Assembly: GCA_003488005.1 (NCBI GenBank)
Contig: DNND01000143.1
Location: forward strand, 1-19,428
Source: Blastocatellia bacterium
GTDB taxonomy: Bacteria > Acidobacteriota > Blastocatellia > Pyrinomonadales > Pyrinomonadaceae
Reading direction: 5' to 3'
DNA: 19,428 bases
Shown: one piece after another, positions 6,976 to 14,306 of the stretch
Position numbering within the stretch: the first letter of the stretch is position 1
Layout of the letters: every line of letters starts with the position of its first letter
Position numbers and translations under genes: made by a program
The notes under the pieces: model-generated
Told to the model about the DNA's origin: nothing
What the model saw: the letters and a program-made list of their open reading frames with translations, nothing else
Databases searched by the model: none

Positions 6976-7971
6976 TTGAGTAACAACTCAGCGGACGATT
7001 TTTTTGCGAAAGCTCCGCGTGCTCAGGCGCACGGCGCGGCGGAAACCTCGCGGCGTCGTTCGTCACGAGCGCGGATGCCTTCGAGTGTTGGGTATCTGGC
7101 GGGCGCCTTTGTCGCGGCCCTCGCGTTGTTCTTTGGATTGTGGTGGATGCTTATAAGCGGCGGTGACGAAGCACCCTGGATTCCCGCGGGACTCGCTGCC
7201 AGTGTTGTTTTGTTGGTGGCGTTGTCGGCTCGCGAGGTGGTGATGCGTCGCGCCTGGACCAAATATTTGCTCGAACACGGTAGCGATCCTTCGCTTCGTT
7301 CCAGCGGCGAACACAAGCGTTCTTCATCCAGCAAGACCAGCACTTCGGCAATATTGTCCGCGGCGTCGCGTGTTATTCAAAAACGATCGGAAGAAGCCGA
7401 TAGCGGATCGAGTGCCGAGTCTCACTTCGAGGTGTTTCAACTCTGCCAGGAATATCTGGCAACTACGGATGAAGCGCTCAAGTCAAATAATTTTCCGGGC
7501 GACAAGCGTATGGCGGTTAAGGCAGGGCAGGAGCGGGTGCGAACTTTGCAAAAGCATCACCTGCTGACATGGGCCAGGAATTCTTCGCGATCGCTGACTT
7601 ACGAGGCGCAGCAGCGTTCGCGCACCTCGGATAAAATTGAGGCGGCAAATCGCGCGCTGCATTGTCTGGAATCGGCCCAGAAGTTTTATCCGGAAGAAGC
7701 CGATCTTAACGAATCAAGTGTGGCAATACGCGAGTTCATTGCGTCGGTAAAGGTTGCTCATTGGGTTGAACTCGCAGAACGCTCGGCGTTCAAGGGCCAT
7801 TATCGCCGGGCCATTGAACGATACAAGGATGCGCTTTTTTACCTGAACCGGGAAACGGTCAAGGATGAAATTCGCATCCCCGGCGCCGAACGCATCGCGC
7901 GCGAAATAGAATCGTTGCAGTCCCAGCTTAACGCCCGGAAAAACGGAAGTAATGAAAGATCGACGCAGTAA
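6976..7971 (+). CDS. Membrane protein with two helices and a TPR-like helical tail
   Basis: This 331-residue protein begins at TTG 6976 (MSNNSADDFF). The N-terminal 37 residues are polar and basic. Two hydrophobic segments follow at about 39-61 and 68-86, separated by a short loop (SGGDEAPW). A Ser-rich linker with many lysines spans about 105-125. The rest is helical, with TPR-like sequence near residues 255-290 (GHYRRAIERYKDALFYL). Both ends are therefore probably cytoplasmic. No catalytic motif is seen. The start has a poor ribosome binding site, and a later start is possible as long as the helices are kept. The next gene is 24 bp downstream, so cotranscription is likely. Function is unknown. 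Confidence 0.68.
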   Translation: MSNNSADDFFAKAPRAQAHGAAETSRRRSSRARMPSSVGYLAGAFVAALALFFGLWWMLISGGDEAPWIPAGLAASVVLLVALSAREVVMRRAWTKYLLEHGSDPSLRSSGEHKRSSSSKTSTSAILSAASRVIQKRSEEADSGSSAESHFEVFQLCQEYLATTDEALKSNNFPGDKRMAVKAGQERVRTLQKHHLLTWARNSSRSLTYEAQQRSRTSDKIEAANRALHCLESAQKFYPEEADLNESSVAIREFIASVKVAHWVELAERSAFKGHYRRAIERYKDALFYLNRETVKDEIRIPGAERIAREIESLQSQLNARKNGSNERSTQ

Positions 7972-7995
7972 TATCTCTAAAGGAGCTTGCGGGAA

Positions 7996-8190
7996 ATGAT
8001 CTCTCAGAGATGTCCAAAATGTCGTAGTTCGCGAATTCGGAAGGGATACAAGCCCACTCCTTTGATCCTCCGTTTGGTTGGCATCCACTATCTTTTGTGT
8101 AATCATTGCAACTTGCTTTTCACTGGTTTTGCCGTTCCCGGAACAGTAAACCGCCCAAGTAAGAAAGGCGCAAAAAAGGCCCGCGTATAG
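7996..8190 (+). CDS. Small double-CxxC zinc-binding protein
   Basis: This 64-residue protein has two CxxC knuckles, C6/C9 (CPKC) and C35/C38 (CNHC), separated by a hydrophobic stretch (TPLILRLVGIHYLLC). A basic tail follows (KKGAKKARV). The spacing fits a zinc ribbon. ATG 7996 is preferred: AGGAG at 7981-7985 lies 10 bp upstream. A TTG at 7987 is too close to that site. It sits between the two-helix membrane protein and the polysaccharide export gene. Whether it acts with either is unknown. Confidence 0.68.
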   Translation: MISQRCPKCRSSRIRKGYKPTPLILRLVGIHYLLCNHCNLLFTGFAVPGTVNRPSKKGAKKARV

Positions 8191-8315
8191 CGGAATCGGA
8201 AAGAGTTTCGGGTTTGCCGGCCGACGGGACACACAGGTTTTTTAGGCATCGTTCAATGCCTGAATAACATCTTGATAAGGTCCATTCACTCAGTTTTAGT
8301 AATTTCGAGGTTCCT

Positions 8316-9377
8316 ATGAAAAGAAGTTTCGCATTAGTTGCAATCGCACTCAGTCTCACGTTTCCTGGTTTGGTTCTGACGCAGGAGTCGCAAAGCGCTG
8401 CCGGACAGGACGGACCTTCACGCGCCTCGACTACCTCAGAACAGCCGGGCGTGGATAACCAGGGAATTCGGAATTACCTGTTGGGTCCGGGCGACGCGTT
8501 GGACGTGAGAGTCTTCGCCCAGCCGGATCTCAACGCGATTGTCGAGGTTGATAGTGACGGAAACATCAGTTCGTTGCCGTTCCTTGAATCTCCAATTCCG
8601 GCAAAGTGCCGAACCGACAAGGACGTGCAAAAGGACATTACCAAGGCTTACGCAAAGTACCTTAAAAATCCTCAGGTCAGTGTTCGAATCTCTGAGCGCA
8701 AGAGCCGCCAACCTGCGACTGTCTTCGGCGCGGTCAGACAACCGACGCGTGTACAGATGCAGCGCAAGATCAGGTTGAACGAACTGGTGGTGGTCTCGGG
8801 GGGATTCACCGAGCGCGCCTCGGGCACGATTCAGATTCTGCACACTGAACCGCTGATGTGTCCGCAGCCCGGTGAAGAAGCCCTCGCGGCGCCTATCGAC
8901 GGCACCAAGGTTCCTTTCGAACTCGTAAAGATTTCTGAATTGCGAACGGGAAAAGTTTCGGCGAATCCGGTAATCCGGCCGGGCGATTATGTTTTGGTAA
9001 CAGAAGCAGAACCGGTCTACGTCACTGGAAGCGTGATTGCGCCGCAAGGAATTTTCCTGCGCGACCAACTCACTCTTACCCGAGCTTTGGCGATGGTGGG
9101 TGGCGCGCGAAAAGAAGCAAAGCTCAGCGATGTGCGAATTTACCGGCAGAAACCGGGCGCTACTGACCAGGAAATGATCCGCGTTGACTATTCCGCGATC
9201 AAGAAAAATCAGAAGCCCGATTTTTTCCTGCAGGCGTTCGACATAATTGAAGTTCCGGAAGCGGGAATATTTTCACCCAGCAGAATCGGACAGACGCTGA
9301 TTGGCGCAGTGTCAGGAAGCCTGAGCACGATGTTCACTCAGGGCGGGACCGGCATTGCGAACAGAGTGATCTACTAG
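8316..9377 (+). CDS. Polysaccharide biosynthesis/export protein (Wza-like, SLBB domains)
   Basis: This 353-residue exported protein has a signal peptide at about residues 1-22 (MKRSFALVAIALSL, cleavage near TQE). After a low-complexity linker comes a polysaccharide-export domain at about 52-125 (YLLGPGDALDVRVFAQPDL). A first SLBB-like domain lies at about 132-170 (ATVFGAVRQPTRV) and a second at about 232-295 (VYVTGSVIAPQGIFL). Wza-type proteins form the periplasmic and outer-membrane channel that exports capsule or exopolysaccharide. No lipoprotein cysteine follows the signal peptide, unlike E. coli Wza. No Wzc kinase, flippase or glycosyltransferase is present in the window, so it is an orphan here. 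GAGG at 8307-8310 precedes the ATG. Confidence 0.9.
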   Translation: MKRSFALVAIALSLTFPGLVLTQESQSAAGQDGPSRASTTSEQPGVDNQGIRNYLLGPGDALDVRVFAQPDLNAIVEVDSDGNISSLPFLESPIPAKCRTDKDVQKDITKAYAKYLKNPQVSVRISERKSRQPATVFGAVRQPTRVQMQRKIRLNELVVVSGGFTERASGTIQILHTEPLMCPQPGEEALAAPIDGTKVPFELVKISELRTGKVSANPVIRPGDYVLVTEAEPVYVTGSVIAPQGIFLRDQLTLTRALAMVGGARKEAKLSDVRIYRQKPGATDQEMIRVDYSAIKKNQKPDFFLQAFDIIEVPEAGIFSPSRIGQTLIGAVSGSLSTMFTQGGTGIANRVIY

Positions 9378-9408
9378 TCGGCAATGGACTGGTTGGCAAT
9401 TGTGTAAA

Positions 9409-9500
9409 GCAAACTGTGAGTTTGCGGACGATTCGCCAGCAGCGCCTGGTGTTTTCAAGTTGTTCGGGCACTCTTTTTAACCATCGCAAACGCAGTTTGC
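9409..9500. repeat. Pair of similar hairpins in inverted orientation (REPIN-like)
   Basis: The first hairpin, 9409-9425, has 7-bp arms GCAAACT/AGTTTGC and loop GTG. The second, 9486-9500, has 6-bp arms GCAAAC/GTTTGC and loop GCA. The two also resemble each other as reverse complements (AAGCAAACTG upstream and CAGTTTGCTT downstream), so the 92-bp unit forms a larger inverted repeat. It lies in the 185-bp gap between the export gene and the next small gene. Confidence 0.6.
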
Positions 9501-9562
9501 TTACGAGACTGAAAACGGTTGAGCACCCTATCACGATTCGCTGAACGGCTTAGGAGTAAGGA

Positions 9563-9838
9563 ATGAAACGCAGAAACGCGGCGGGCGATCGCCGCCGGCG
9601 AAAGACCTTTACCTTTCTTTGGACTGCGGTGCTGGCTATCGGCGTCATAGTAATGATGTATTACGAGATGTCGGCTTTGCTTTACATCCTTGCCACTCTC
9701 GGTGTCACCGCTTTGCTCATAGTCGTTGCGGTTTCTGATTTACATCACGGCGAAAAGCAGTCGGGTGACGCTCCTCGCATCGACGATTCTGCCGCGATCG
9801 GTAGCGGCATAACGCCCCAACTCAGCAAGTCAAAATAG
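9563..9838 (+). CDS. Small two-helix membrane protein, function unknown
   Basis: This 91-residue protein has a very basic start (MKRRNAAGDRRRRK) and two hydrophobic segments at about residues 16-32 and 38-57. A polar tail of about 34 residues follows. By the positive-inside rule, both termini should face the cytoplasm. AGGAG at 9552-9556, 6 bp before the ATG, strongly supports the start. It appears to be a single gene. No motif points to a function. Confidence 0.65.
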   Translation: MKRRNAAGDRRRRKTFTFLWTAVLAIGVIVMMYYEMSALLYILATLGVTALLIVVAVSDLHHGEKQSGDAPRIDDSAAIGSGITPQLSKSK

Positions 9839-9903
9839 CGCTCGATCACCATCCTTATTACCAAACCAAATCACAGTTTTGACGCCGTCTATTTTCTTGT
9901 TTT

Positions 9904-9933
9904 TTGAATCTAAGATGCGGTTGAAACTTTAAT
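9904..9933 (+). promoter_or_regulatory. Promoter candidate for the structured RNA at 9940-10048
   Basis: TTGAAT at 9904-9909 (4/6 match to -35) and TTTAAT at 9928-9933 (5/6 match to -10) are separated by 18 bp. Transcription would begin near 9940, about 110 nt before a strong intrinsic terminator. Confidence 0.4.
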
Positions 9934-9939
9934 CCGTCT

Positions 9940-10048
9940 GTTGCATAATCCGCCTGCGTTCACCTCCCCGGTGGACGAAGTGGTCGCGTGGGGTGAGGAC
10001 ACGTGGCCTTAGGGTGGGGACTGTGGGAGGTCCCCGCCCGCTTTTTTT
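9940..10048 (+). ncRNA. Candidate structured RNA or attenuated leader upstream of a K+ transporter
   Basis: The 348-bp gap between the small membrane protein and the transporter start holds no gene but a clear run of structure. A short stem pairs 9961-9964 with 9970-9973. A 9-bp stem pairs 9982-9990 with 10000-10008, including two G-U pairs, around loop GGGTGAGGA. The terminator hairpin follows at once. A promoter candidate lies just upstream. This could be a small RNA or a riboswitch-type leader. Segments such as GTGGGGTGA and TAGGG recall the c-di-AMP (ydaO) riboswitch, but its conserved GCTAACC 3' part is missing, so I do not assign it. The 5' end is approximate. Confidence 0.42.
10012..10048 (+). 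terminator. Strong intrinsic terminator
   Basis: A 10-bp stem (10012-10021 with 10030-10039, one G-U pair) of almost pure GC encloses an 8-nt loop. It is followed after two bases by seven T (10042-10048). This is the clearest Rho-independent terminator in the window. It lies about 140 bp upstream of the transporter ATG, so it ends a separate short transcript or attenuates a leader. Confidence 0.82.
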
Positions 10049-10092
10049 GCGCGTGATCTTGAATTCATTGATGTCGCTCTGTCTAAATGTAC

Positions 10093-10120
10093 TTGACGCC
10101 GGATCGAATCAGCGTAGAAT
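10093..10120 (+). promoter_or_regulatory. Sigma-70-type promoter candidate for the K+ transporter gene
   Basis: TTGACG (10093-10098, 5/6) and TAGAAT (10115-10120, 5/6) are separated by 16 bp. It lies downstream of the terminator and about 65 bp before ATG 10187, so the transporter can be expressed independently of the upstream RNA. Confidence 0.5.
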
Positions 10121-10186
10121 TCCGCGAGTTTCCAACTGCGGCTGGAGAAGTCGAAAGCACGATGCGTATTGTGCTTGACGATTAGG

Positions 10187-12178
10187 ATGGCTCTTCTCGA
10201 TCGAACAAGGCGAAATTTCAAGCTCTGGTTATATAAGGGCGGCAGGCAGTCGGCCTCAAACGACGATCAGCCCGGTTCTCATAAGCAACATCCCTGGTGG
10301 AAGGTGATGTGTTTGACGGGCGTCGATTACTTTTCGACGCTCGGCTATCAACCCGGCATCGCCTTTCTGGCGGCGGGTGCGCTCTCACCCATTGCAACAT
10401 TAATTCTTATTCTTCTCACCCTGCTCGGGGCCTTGCCAATCTACAGTCGAGTCGCACAGGAGAGTCCGCACGGCGAGGGCTCCATCTCGATGCTGGAGCA
10501 TTTGCTGTCGCGCTGGAAAGGCAAACTGTTTGTCCTGGTCCTGCTCGGCTTCGTTGCCACAGATTTCATTATCACCATCACGCTCTCCGCGGCTGACGCT
10601 ACTGCTCATATTATTGAAAATCCATTTACACCCGAGCTAATGAAACATCAGGTCGGAGTTACGCTGGTGTTGGTTGCTCTGCTCGGTGGGATTTTCCTGC
10701 GAGGCTTTAAAGAAGCTATTGGTATTGCGGTGATTCTGGTAGGCGTATACCTGCTGTTGAATCTCGTCGTGATTGGTTTTGGTATGTTCCAGCTACTGAC
10801 GCATCCTCACTACTTTCCTGAATGGAAACAGGCGTTGATACATCATCCCTCAGTGCACGGTAACGCCTGGCTGGTCGTTGGCATCTCGCTCATTCTTTTT
10901 CCCAAACTTGCACTGGGCCTATCGGGTTTTGAGACCGGTGTGGCCGTCATGCCATTAGTTAAAGGCGATGAAGATCTGACCGAAGCTGACTGGGAAGACA
11001 TTCATGTAACGCGCACCGGCCGGCCGCCACAACCGCGCACGCATCAATTGCTCGAGGGGCGTATAAAAAACACGCGTCGGCTGCTGCGCACGGCAGCACT
11101 AATCATGAGCGTGTTTCTGATCACCAGTAGTTTGGTGACGACGATGATGATTCCGCCGGACAAATTCCAGGTTGGCGGCGAGGCGAACGGACGCGCGCTG
11201 GCGTACCTGGCCCATCATTTCTTCGGCGATATATTCGGCAGCGCCTACGACCTGAGCACGATAGCGATTTTGTGGTTCGCCGGCGCCTCCGCAATGGCGG
11301 GGTTGTTGAATATAGTTCCGCGTTATTTGCCACGTTACGGAATGGCGCCACAATGGGCCCAGGCCACTCGACCGCTGGCACTTGTTTTCACGCTAATTGC
11401 CATCGCCGTGACGTTGATCTTCAACGCCGATGTTGATGCGCAAGGCGGCGCTTATGCTACCGGCGTATTGGTGTTGATGACTTCGGCGGCCGTCGCCGTA
11501 ACCCTGGCAATGCGCCGTAGAGGACAAAACTGGATTCCGTTTCTGCTGATCGCCATTGTCTTCGCCTATACGACGATACAAAACATTCATGAGCGACCTG
11601 AGGGAATTAAGATCGCCTCATTTTTCATTCTGGCAATAATCACGGCTTCGCTGTTTTCGCGGGTATGGCGTTCGACGGAGCTGAGAGTGGAGCGGATAGA
11701 ATTAGATGACCTCGCGCGCGAGTTTGTGCGCAAAGCCGCGGCCGGCACCGTGCGCATCATAGCCAATCGCCTCGACACGGGCGACGCGCAGGAATATGAG
11801 ATCAAGGAACGCGAGAAACGAACTGACAACCACATTCCTCCCGGCGAACCAATCCTATTTTTTGAAGTAACACCCGGCGATGCTTCCGAATTCTCCGGCG
11901 TCCTGCATATTCGTGGCGAAAAGGTTGACGGCCATCGCGTCTTGCGAGCAGTTTCGCCGGCGGTGCCGAATGCAATTGCTGCCTTTCTTCTCTTTCTGCG
12001 CGATGAAACCGGAAAGCTGCCGCACGTCTACTTTGGATGGAGCGAAGGAAATCCCTTGTCCTACCTGCTGAAGTACATTGCGTTTGGCGAGGGTGATACT
12101 GCTCCGGTGACCCATGAAGTCTTGCGACAGGCGGAAAAAAATCCGGAAAGACGTCCCATCGTCCACGTTGGCGGCTGA
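10187..12178 (+). CDS. APC-superfamily transporter, probable KUP/KimA-like K+ importer
   Basis: This 663-residue membrane protein has about twelve hydrophobic segments between residues 40 and 500 and a soluble C-terminal domain of about 160 residues. Databases usually call such proteins amino acid permeases. However, helix 1 reads TGVDYFSTLGY, with D47-x6-Y54, the same spacing as the K+-binding D36 and Y43 of KimA and as GDIGTSPLY of Kup. Other KimA ligand positions also align by eye: F127 (Tyr in KimA), T130, S246 (Thr in KimA), E249 and Y423. I therefore infer K+ uptake, probably H+-coupled. The KdpDE-like genes downstream support this. ATG 10187 was chosen over an in-frame TTG at 10169; neither has a good ribosome binding site. 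Confidence 0.8.
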   Translation: MALLDRTRRNFKLWLYKGGRQSASNDDQPGSHKQHPWWKVMCLTGVDYFSTLGYQPGIAFLAAGALSPIATLILILLTLLGALPIYSRVAQESPHGEGSISMLEHLLSRWKGKLFVLVLLGFVATDFIITITLSAADATAHIIENPFTPELMKHQVGVTLVLVALLGGIFLRGFKEAIGIAVILVGVYLLLNLVVIGFGMFQLLTHPHYFPEWKQALIHHPSVHGNAWLVVGISLILFPKLALGLSGFETGVAVMPLVKGDEDLTEADWEDIHVTRTGRPPQPRTHQLLEGRIKNTRRLLRTAALIMSVFLITSSLVTTMMIPPDKFQVGGEANGRALAYLAHHFFGDIFGSAYDLSTIAILWFAGASAMAGLLNIVPRYLPRYGMAPQWAQATRPLALVFTLIAIAVTLIFNADVDAQGGAYATGVLVLMTSAAVAVTLAMRRRGQNWIPFLLIAIVFAYTTIQNIHERPEGIKIASFFILAIITASLFSRVWRSTELRVERIELDDLAREFVRKAAAGTVRIIANRLDTGDAQEYEIKEREKRTDNHIPPGEPILFFEVTPGDASEFSGVLHIRGEKVDGHRVLRAVSPAVPNAIAAFLLFLRDETGKLPHVYFGWSEGNPLSYLLKYIAFGEGDTAPVTHEVLRQAEKNPERRPIVHVGG

Positions 12179-12195
12179 AAGTTCTACTTCGTACT

Positions 12196-12309
12196 GGGAC
12201 CGCGGGCGTCTCGCCCGCCATCGTGGAATGCCACTTTGCCTGGGAGGACCTACTCAACCCTTGCTTGAGTGAATGCGCGGTTTGAGGCGGGCGAGACGCC
12301 TGCGGTCCC
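12196..12309. repeat. 114-bp inverted-repeat element with 24-bp arms
   Basis: The arms 12196-12219 (starting GGGACCGCGGGCGTCTCGCC) and 12286-12309 are reverse complements with a single mismatch. A smaller CTCAA/TTGAG hairpin lies between them. The element sits in the 214-bp gap between the transporter stop and the kinase start. It has no coding content and no T-run. It may be a mobile palindromic element, and as RNA it would fold strongly between the two genes. Confidence 0.7.
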
Positions 12310-12392
12310 CGTATGCTTTGAGTTTCCCGAACGCTCAGTTGGTTCCACGAGCGTATTATCGATCCTCCAGCCAGTAGCCTTACAATCATCTC

Positions 12393-13583
12393 GTGTGGAA
12401 AGCGCTCGGCGGTAGAAAACTCCTTGGCTACATCGCAGCAGTAGTCGTGATCGCTACTGCTACCGCTGCGCTTAGAGCGCTTGGAAGCCGTATTAATCCG
12501 ACCACAGTAGCCCTGGCGTTCTTGCTCATTATTCTTTTTGTCGCAACCGCCTGGGGACCGAAACCTGCGGTGTTGGCTTCTTTGCTGGGCGCGGCTTGCT
12601 TCAACTTCTTCTTTCTTCCACCCGTCGGCACTTTTCACATTGCCCACCCTGAAAATTGGATTGCACTGCTTGCTTTCCTGGTCACTGCGATGACTGCCGG
12701 CCAACTCTCATCGCGCGCAAAGCTCCGAGCTGACGAAGCCACTGCTGCGCAACAAGAGATCGAGCGGCTTTATCATGAGTTGCAAGATACCTTCGAGCAG
12801 TCCAGTCAGGCTAAGGCGCTGAAACAGAGCGAGCGATTGAAATCGGCTTTGCTTGATGCGGTGACGCACGACCTGCGTACCCCGCTAACATCAATCAAAG
12901 CGTCAGTGACTACGCTTCTTGATGACCACCGCTTGAGTAAGAACGAGGACGATTCAGCCCCGCTGGGTGAAGAAGGCCGGCAAGAGATGCTGGAAGTTAT
13001 CAATGAGGAGGCGGACCGGCTCGACAGGTTTATCGAAGATCTGATGGCACTGGCGCGAATCGAGGCCGGTGAAATGCAATTGCATCGCGAATGGGGCTCG
13101 CTTGAGGAGATTGTTGCCGCGGCGATGAAACGCGCCAGTCCGCTGACAAAAAACCATCATGTTCAATTGCACCTTTTTGATGAGCTGCCCTCCGTTAGGG
13201 TCGATGAACGTGCTGTCGCGGAGGTCATTTATGTGCTGCTTGAAAACGCAGCGAAGTACTCTCCGCTAGGCAGTGTCATTCGGCTGGCCGCACAACCTGG
13301 ACAACAAGACATGGTCCAGTTGACGATTGAAGATCAAGGACCCGGAATACCCGCAGAATTACGCGAGCGAGTATTTGATAAATTCTTTCGTGCGATGCGC
13401 GATGGCGATTTGTCAGGGCACAAACCTGGAACAGGGATGGGTTTGGCAATCGCCAAGGGAATTGTTGAGGCCCATGGCGGACGGATCTGGATTGAAAACG
13501 TCGACGACTCAACGGGAACACGAGTGGTGGTCTTATTGCCTACAGGAGATGTTGAAGGCAACAGCGAACAGAGCCAGCGATAA
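12393..13583 (+). CDS. KdpD-like sensor histidine kinase lacking the N-terminal KdpD/USP domains
   Basis: This 396-residue kinase begins with a compact membrane domain of about four helices (residues 10-104), including the NFFFLPPVGTFHI stretch typical of the KdpD transmembrane domain (DUF4118). A coiled-coil linker (108-150) leads to the HisKA domain with H159 in VTHDLRTPLTS. The ATPase domain has N285 (ENAAKYSP), DQGPGIP (314-320), FDKFFRA and GTGMGLAIAKGIVEAHGG. E. coli KdpD has almost 900 residues, so the N-terminal KdpD and USP domains that sense K+ and bind other ligands, and the GAF-like part, are absent. The start is GTG 12393, without a clear ribosome binding site. It is paired with the response regulator 5 bp downstream. 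Confidence 0.9.
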   Translation: MWKALGGRKLLGYIAAVVVIATATAALRALGSRINPTTVALAFLLIILFVATAWGPKPAVLASLLGAACFNFFFLPPVGTFHIAHPENWIALLAFLVTAMTAGQLSSRAKLRADEATAAQQEIERLYHELQDTFEQSSQAKALKQSERLKSALLDAVTHDLRTPLTSIKASVTTLLDDHRLSKNEDDSAPLGEEGRQEMLEVINEEADRLDRFIEDLMALARIEAGEMQLHREWGSLEEIVAAAMKRASPLTKNHHVQLHLFDELPSVRVDERAVAEVIYVLLENAAKYSPLGSVIRLAAQPGQQDMVQLTIEDQGPGIPAELRERVFDKFFRAMRDGDLSGHKPGTGMGLAIAKGIVEAHGGRIWIENVDDSTGTRVVVLLPTGDVEGNSEQSQR

Positions 13584-13588
13584 ACCAG

Positions 13589-14284
13589 ATGCCAGACAAA
13601 CAACGGATCCTGATCGTTGACGACGAACCACAGATTGGTCGAGTGATGCGTACTGGTCTCTCGACGCATGGTTTCGATGTACGCGTTGCCGCGGACGGTG
13701 AAGCTGGTCTGGACCTTTTCAATGATTGGCACCCCGCGTTGGTGATCACGGATCTCTCAATGCCAAATGTCGGCGGATTGGAATTCTGTCGTCGCGTTCG
13801 GCTGGTTTCCGAAGTTCCGATAATCGTGCTTTCCGTAAAAAGCGAAGAGTCGATTAAGGTGGAGGCATTGGATGCGGGAGCTGACGACTATGTAACCAAG
13901 CCGTTCGGGATGGATGAGTTGCTTGCGCGAATACGAGCGGCGCTGAGACGGATGTCACCCCGAGCAGCTACCGAGTCGTCACTCATTGAGGTCGGCGATT
14001 TCAAAGTTGATCCCGAAAAACACAAAACCACCGTCAAAGACCGCGAGATCCATCTAACACCCAAAGAGTTCGAACTACTGCTCTTTATGGTCCAGCACCC
14101 TGGCGCCGTGCTCACACATCACAAGCTGCTGGGCGCTGTCTGGGGCGGCAATTACACCGAACAAACCGAGTACCTCAGAGTCTTCATCGGTCAGTTGCGT
14201 AAAAAGCTCGAGACCGATCCTGCCAATCCTAAATACATTCTCACTGAGCCCTGGATAGGCTACCGATTCGATCCCGGGATCTAG
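13589..14284 (+). CDS. kdpE: KdpE-like OmpR-family response regulator
   Basis: This 231-residue regulator has a receiver domain with D11/D12, phospho-acceptor D55 (VITDLSMP), S82 and K104 (VTKPFG). A winged-helix DNA-binding domain spans about 130-230 (HLTPKEFELL, YLRVFIGQLRKKLETDP, GYRFDP). Stretches such as VPIIVLSVKSEES and LDAGADDY, and the IGYRF ending, match KdpE closely. In E. coli, KdpE activates kdpFABC under K+ limitation or osmotic stress. No kdpFABC is in this window, so the likely targets are the two K+ transporter genes around it. The 5-bp gap after the kinase indicates one operon. No binding site can be defined here. Confidence 0.9.
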   Translation: MPDKQRILIVDDEPQIGRVMRTGLSTHGFDVRVAADGEAGLDLFNDWHPALVITDLSMPNVGGLEFCRRVRLVSEVPIIVLSVKSEESIKVEALDAGADDYVTKPFGMDELLARIRAALRRMSPRAATESSLIEVGDFKVDPEKHKTTVKDREIHLTPKEFELLLFMVQHPGAVLTHHKLLGAVWGGNYTEQTEYLRVFIGQLRKKLETDPANPKYILTEPWIGYRFDPGI

Positions 14285-14306
14285 CAAACAAGTCCGAAGA
14301 CTCCAC

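Noticed and set aside
8272..8300. Promoter TTGATA/TTTAGT upstream of the export gene
   Set aside because: The spacing is 17 bp, but transcription would start near 8307, leaving almost no leader and removing or truncating the ribosome binding site.
8436..9068. Minus-strand open frame of 210 codons
   Set aside because: It is antisense to the polysaccharide export gene, whose signal peptide and SLBB domains are clear. It is rich in Arg and shows no domain.
9940..10048. Assignment of the structured RNA as a c-di-AMP (ydaO) riboswitch
   Set aside because: Some short segments are reminiscent, and the context fits, but the GCTAACC and GTAGGC blocks and the overall length are missing. The assignment needs a covariance-model hit.
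11802..12704. Long minus-strand open frame of 300 codons
   Set aside because: It runs antisense across the end of the transporter, the inverted-repeat element and the start of the kinase. Its composition is that of a shadow frame (Arg/Ser/Gln-rich), while the plus-strand genes carry clear family motifs.
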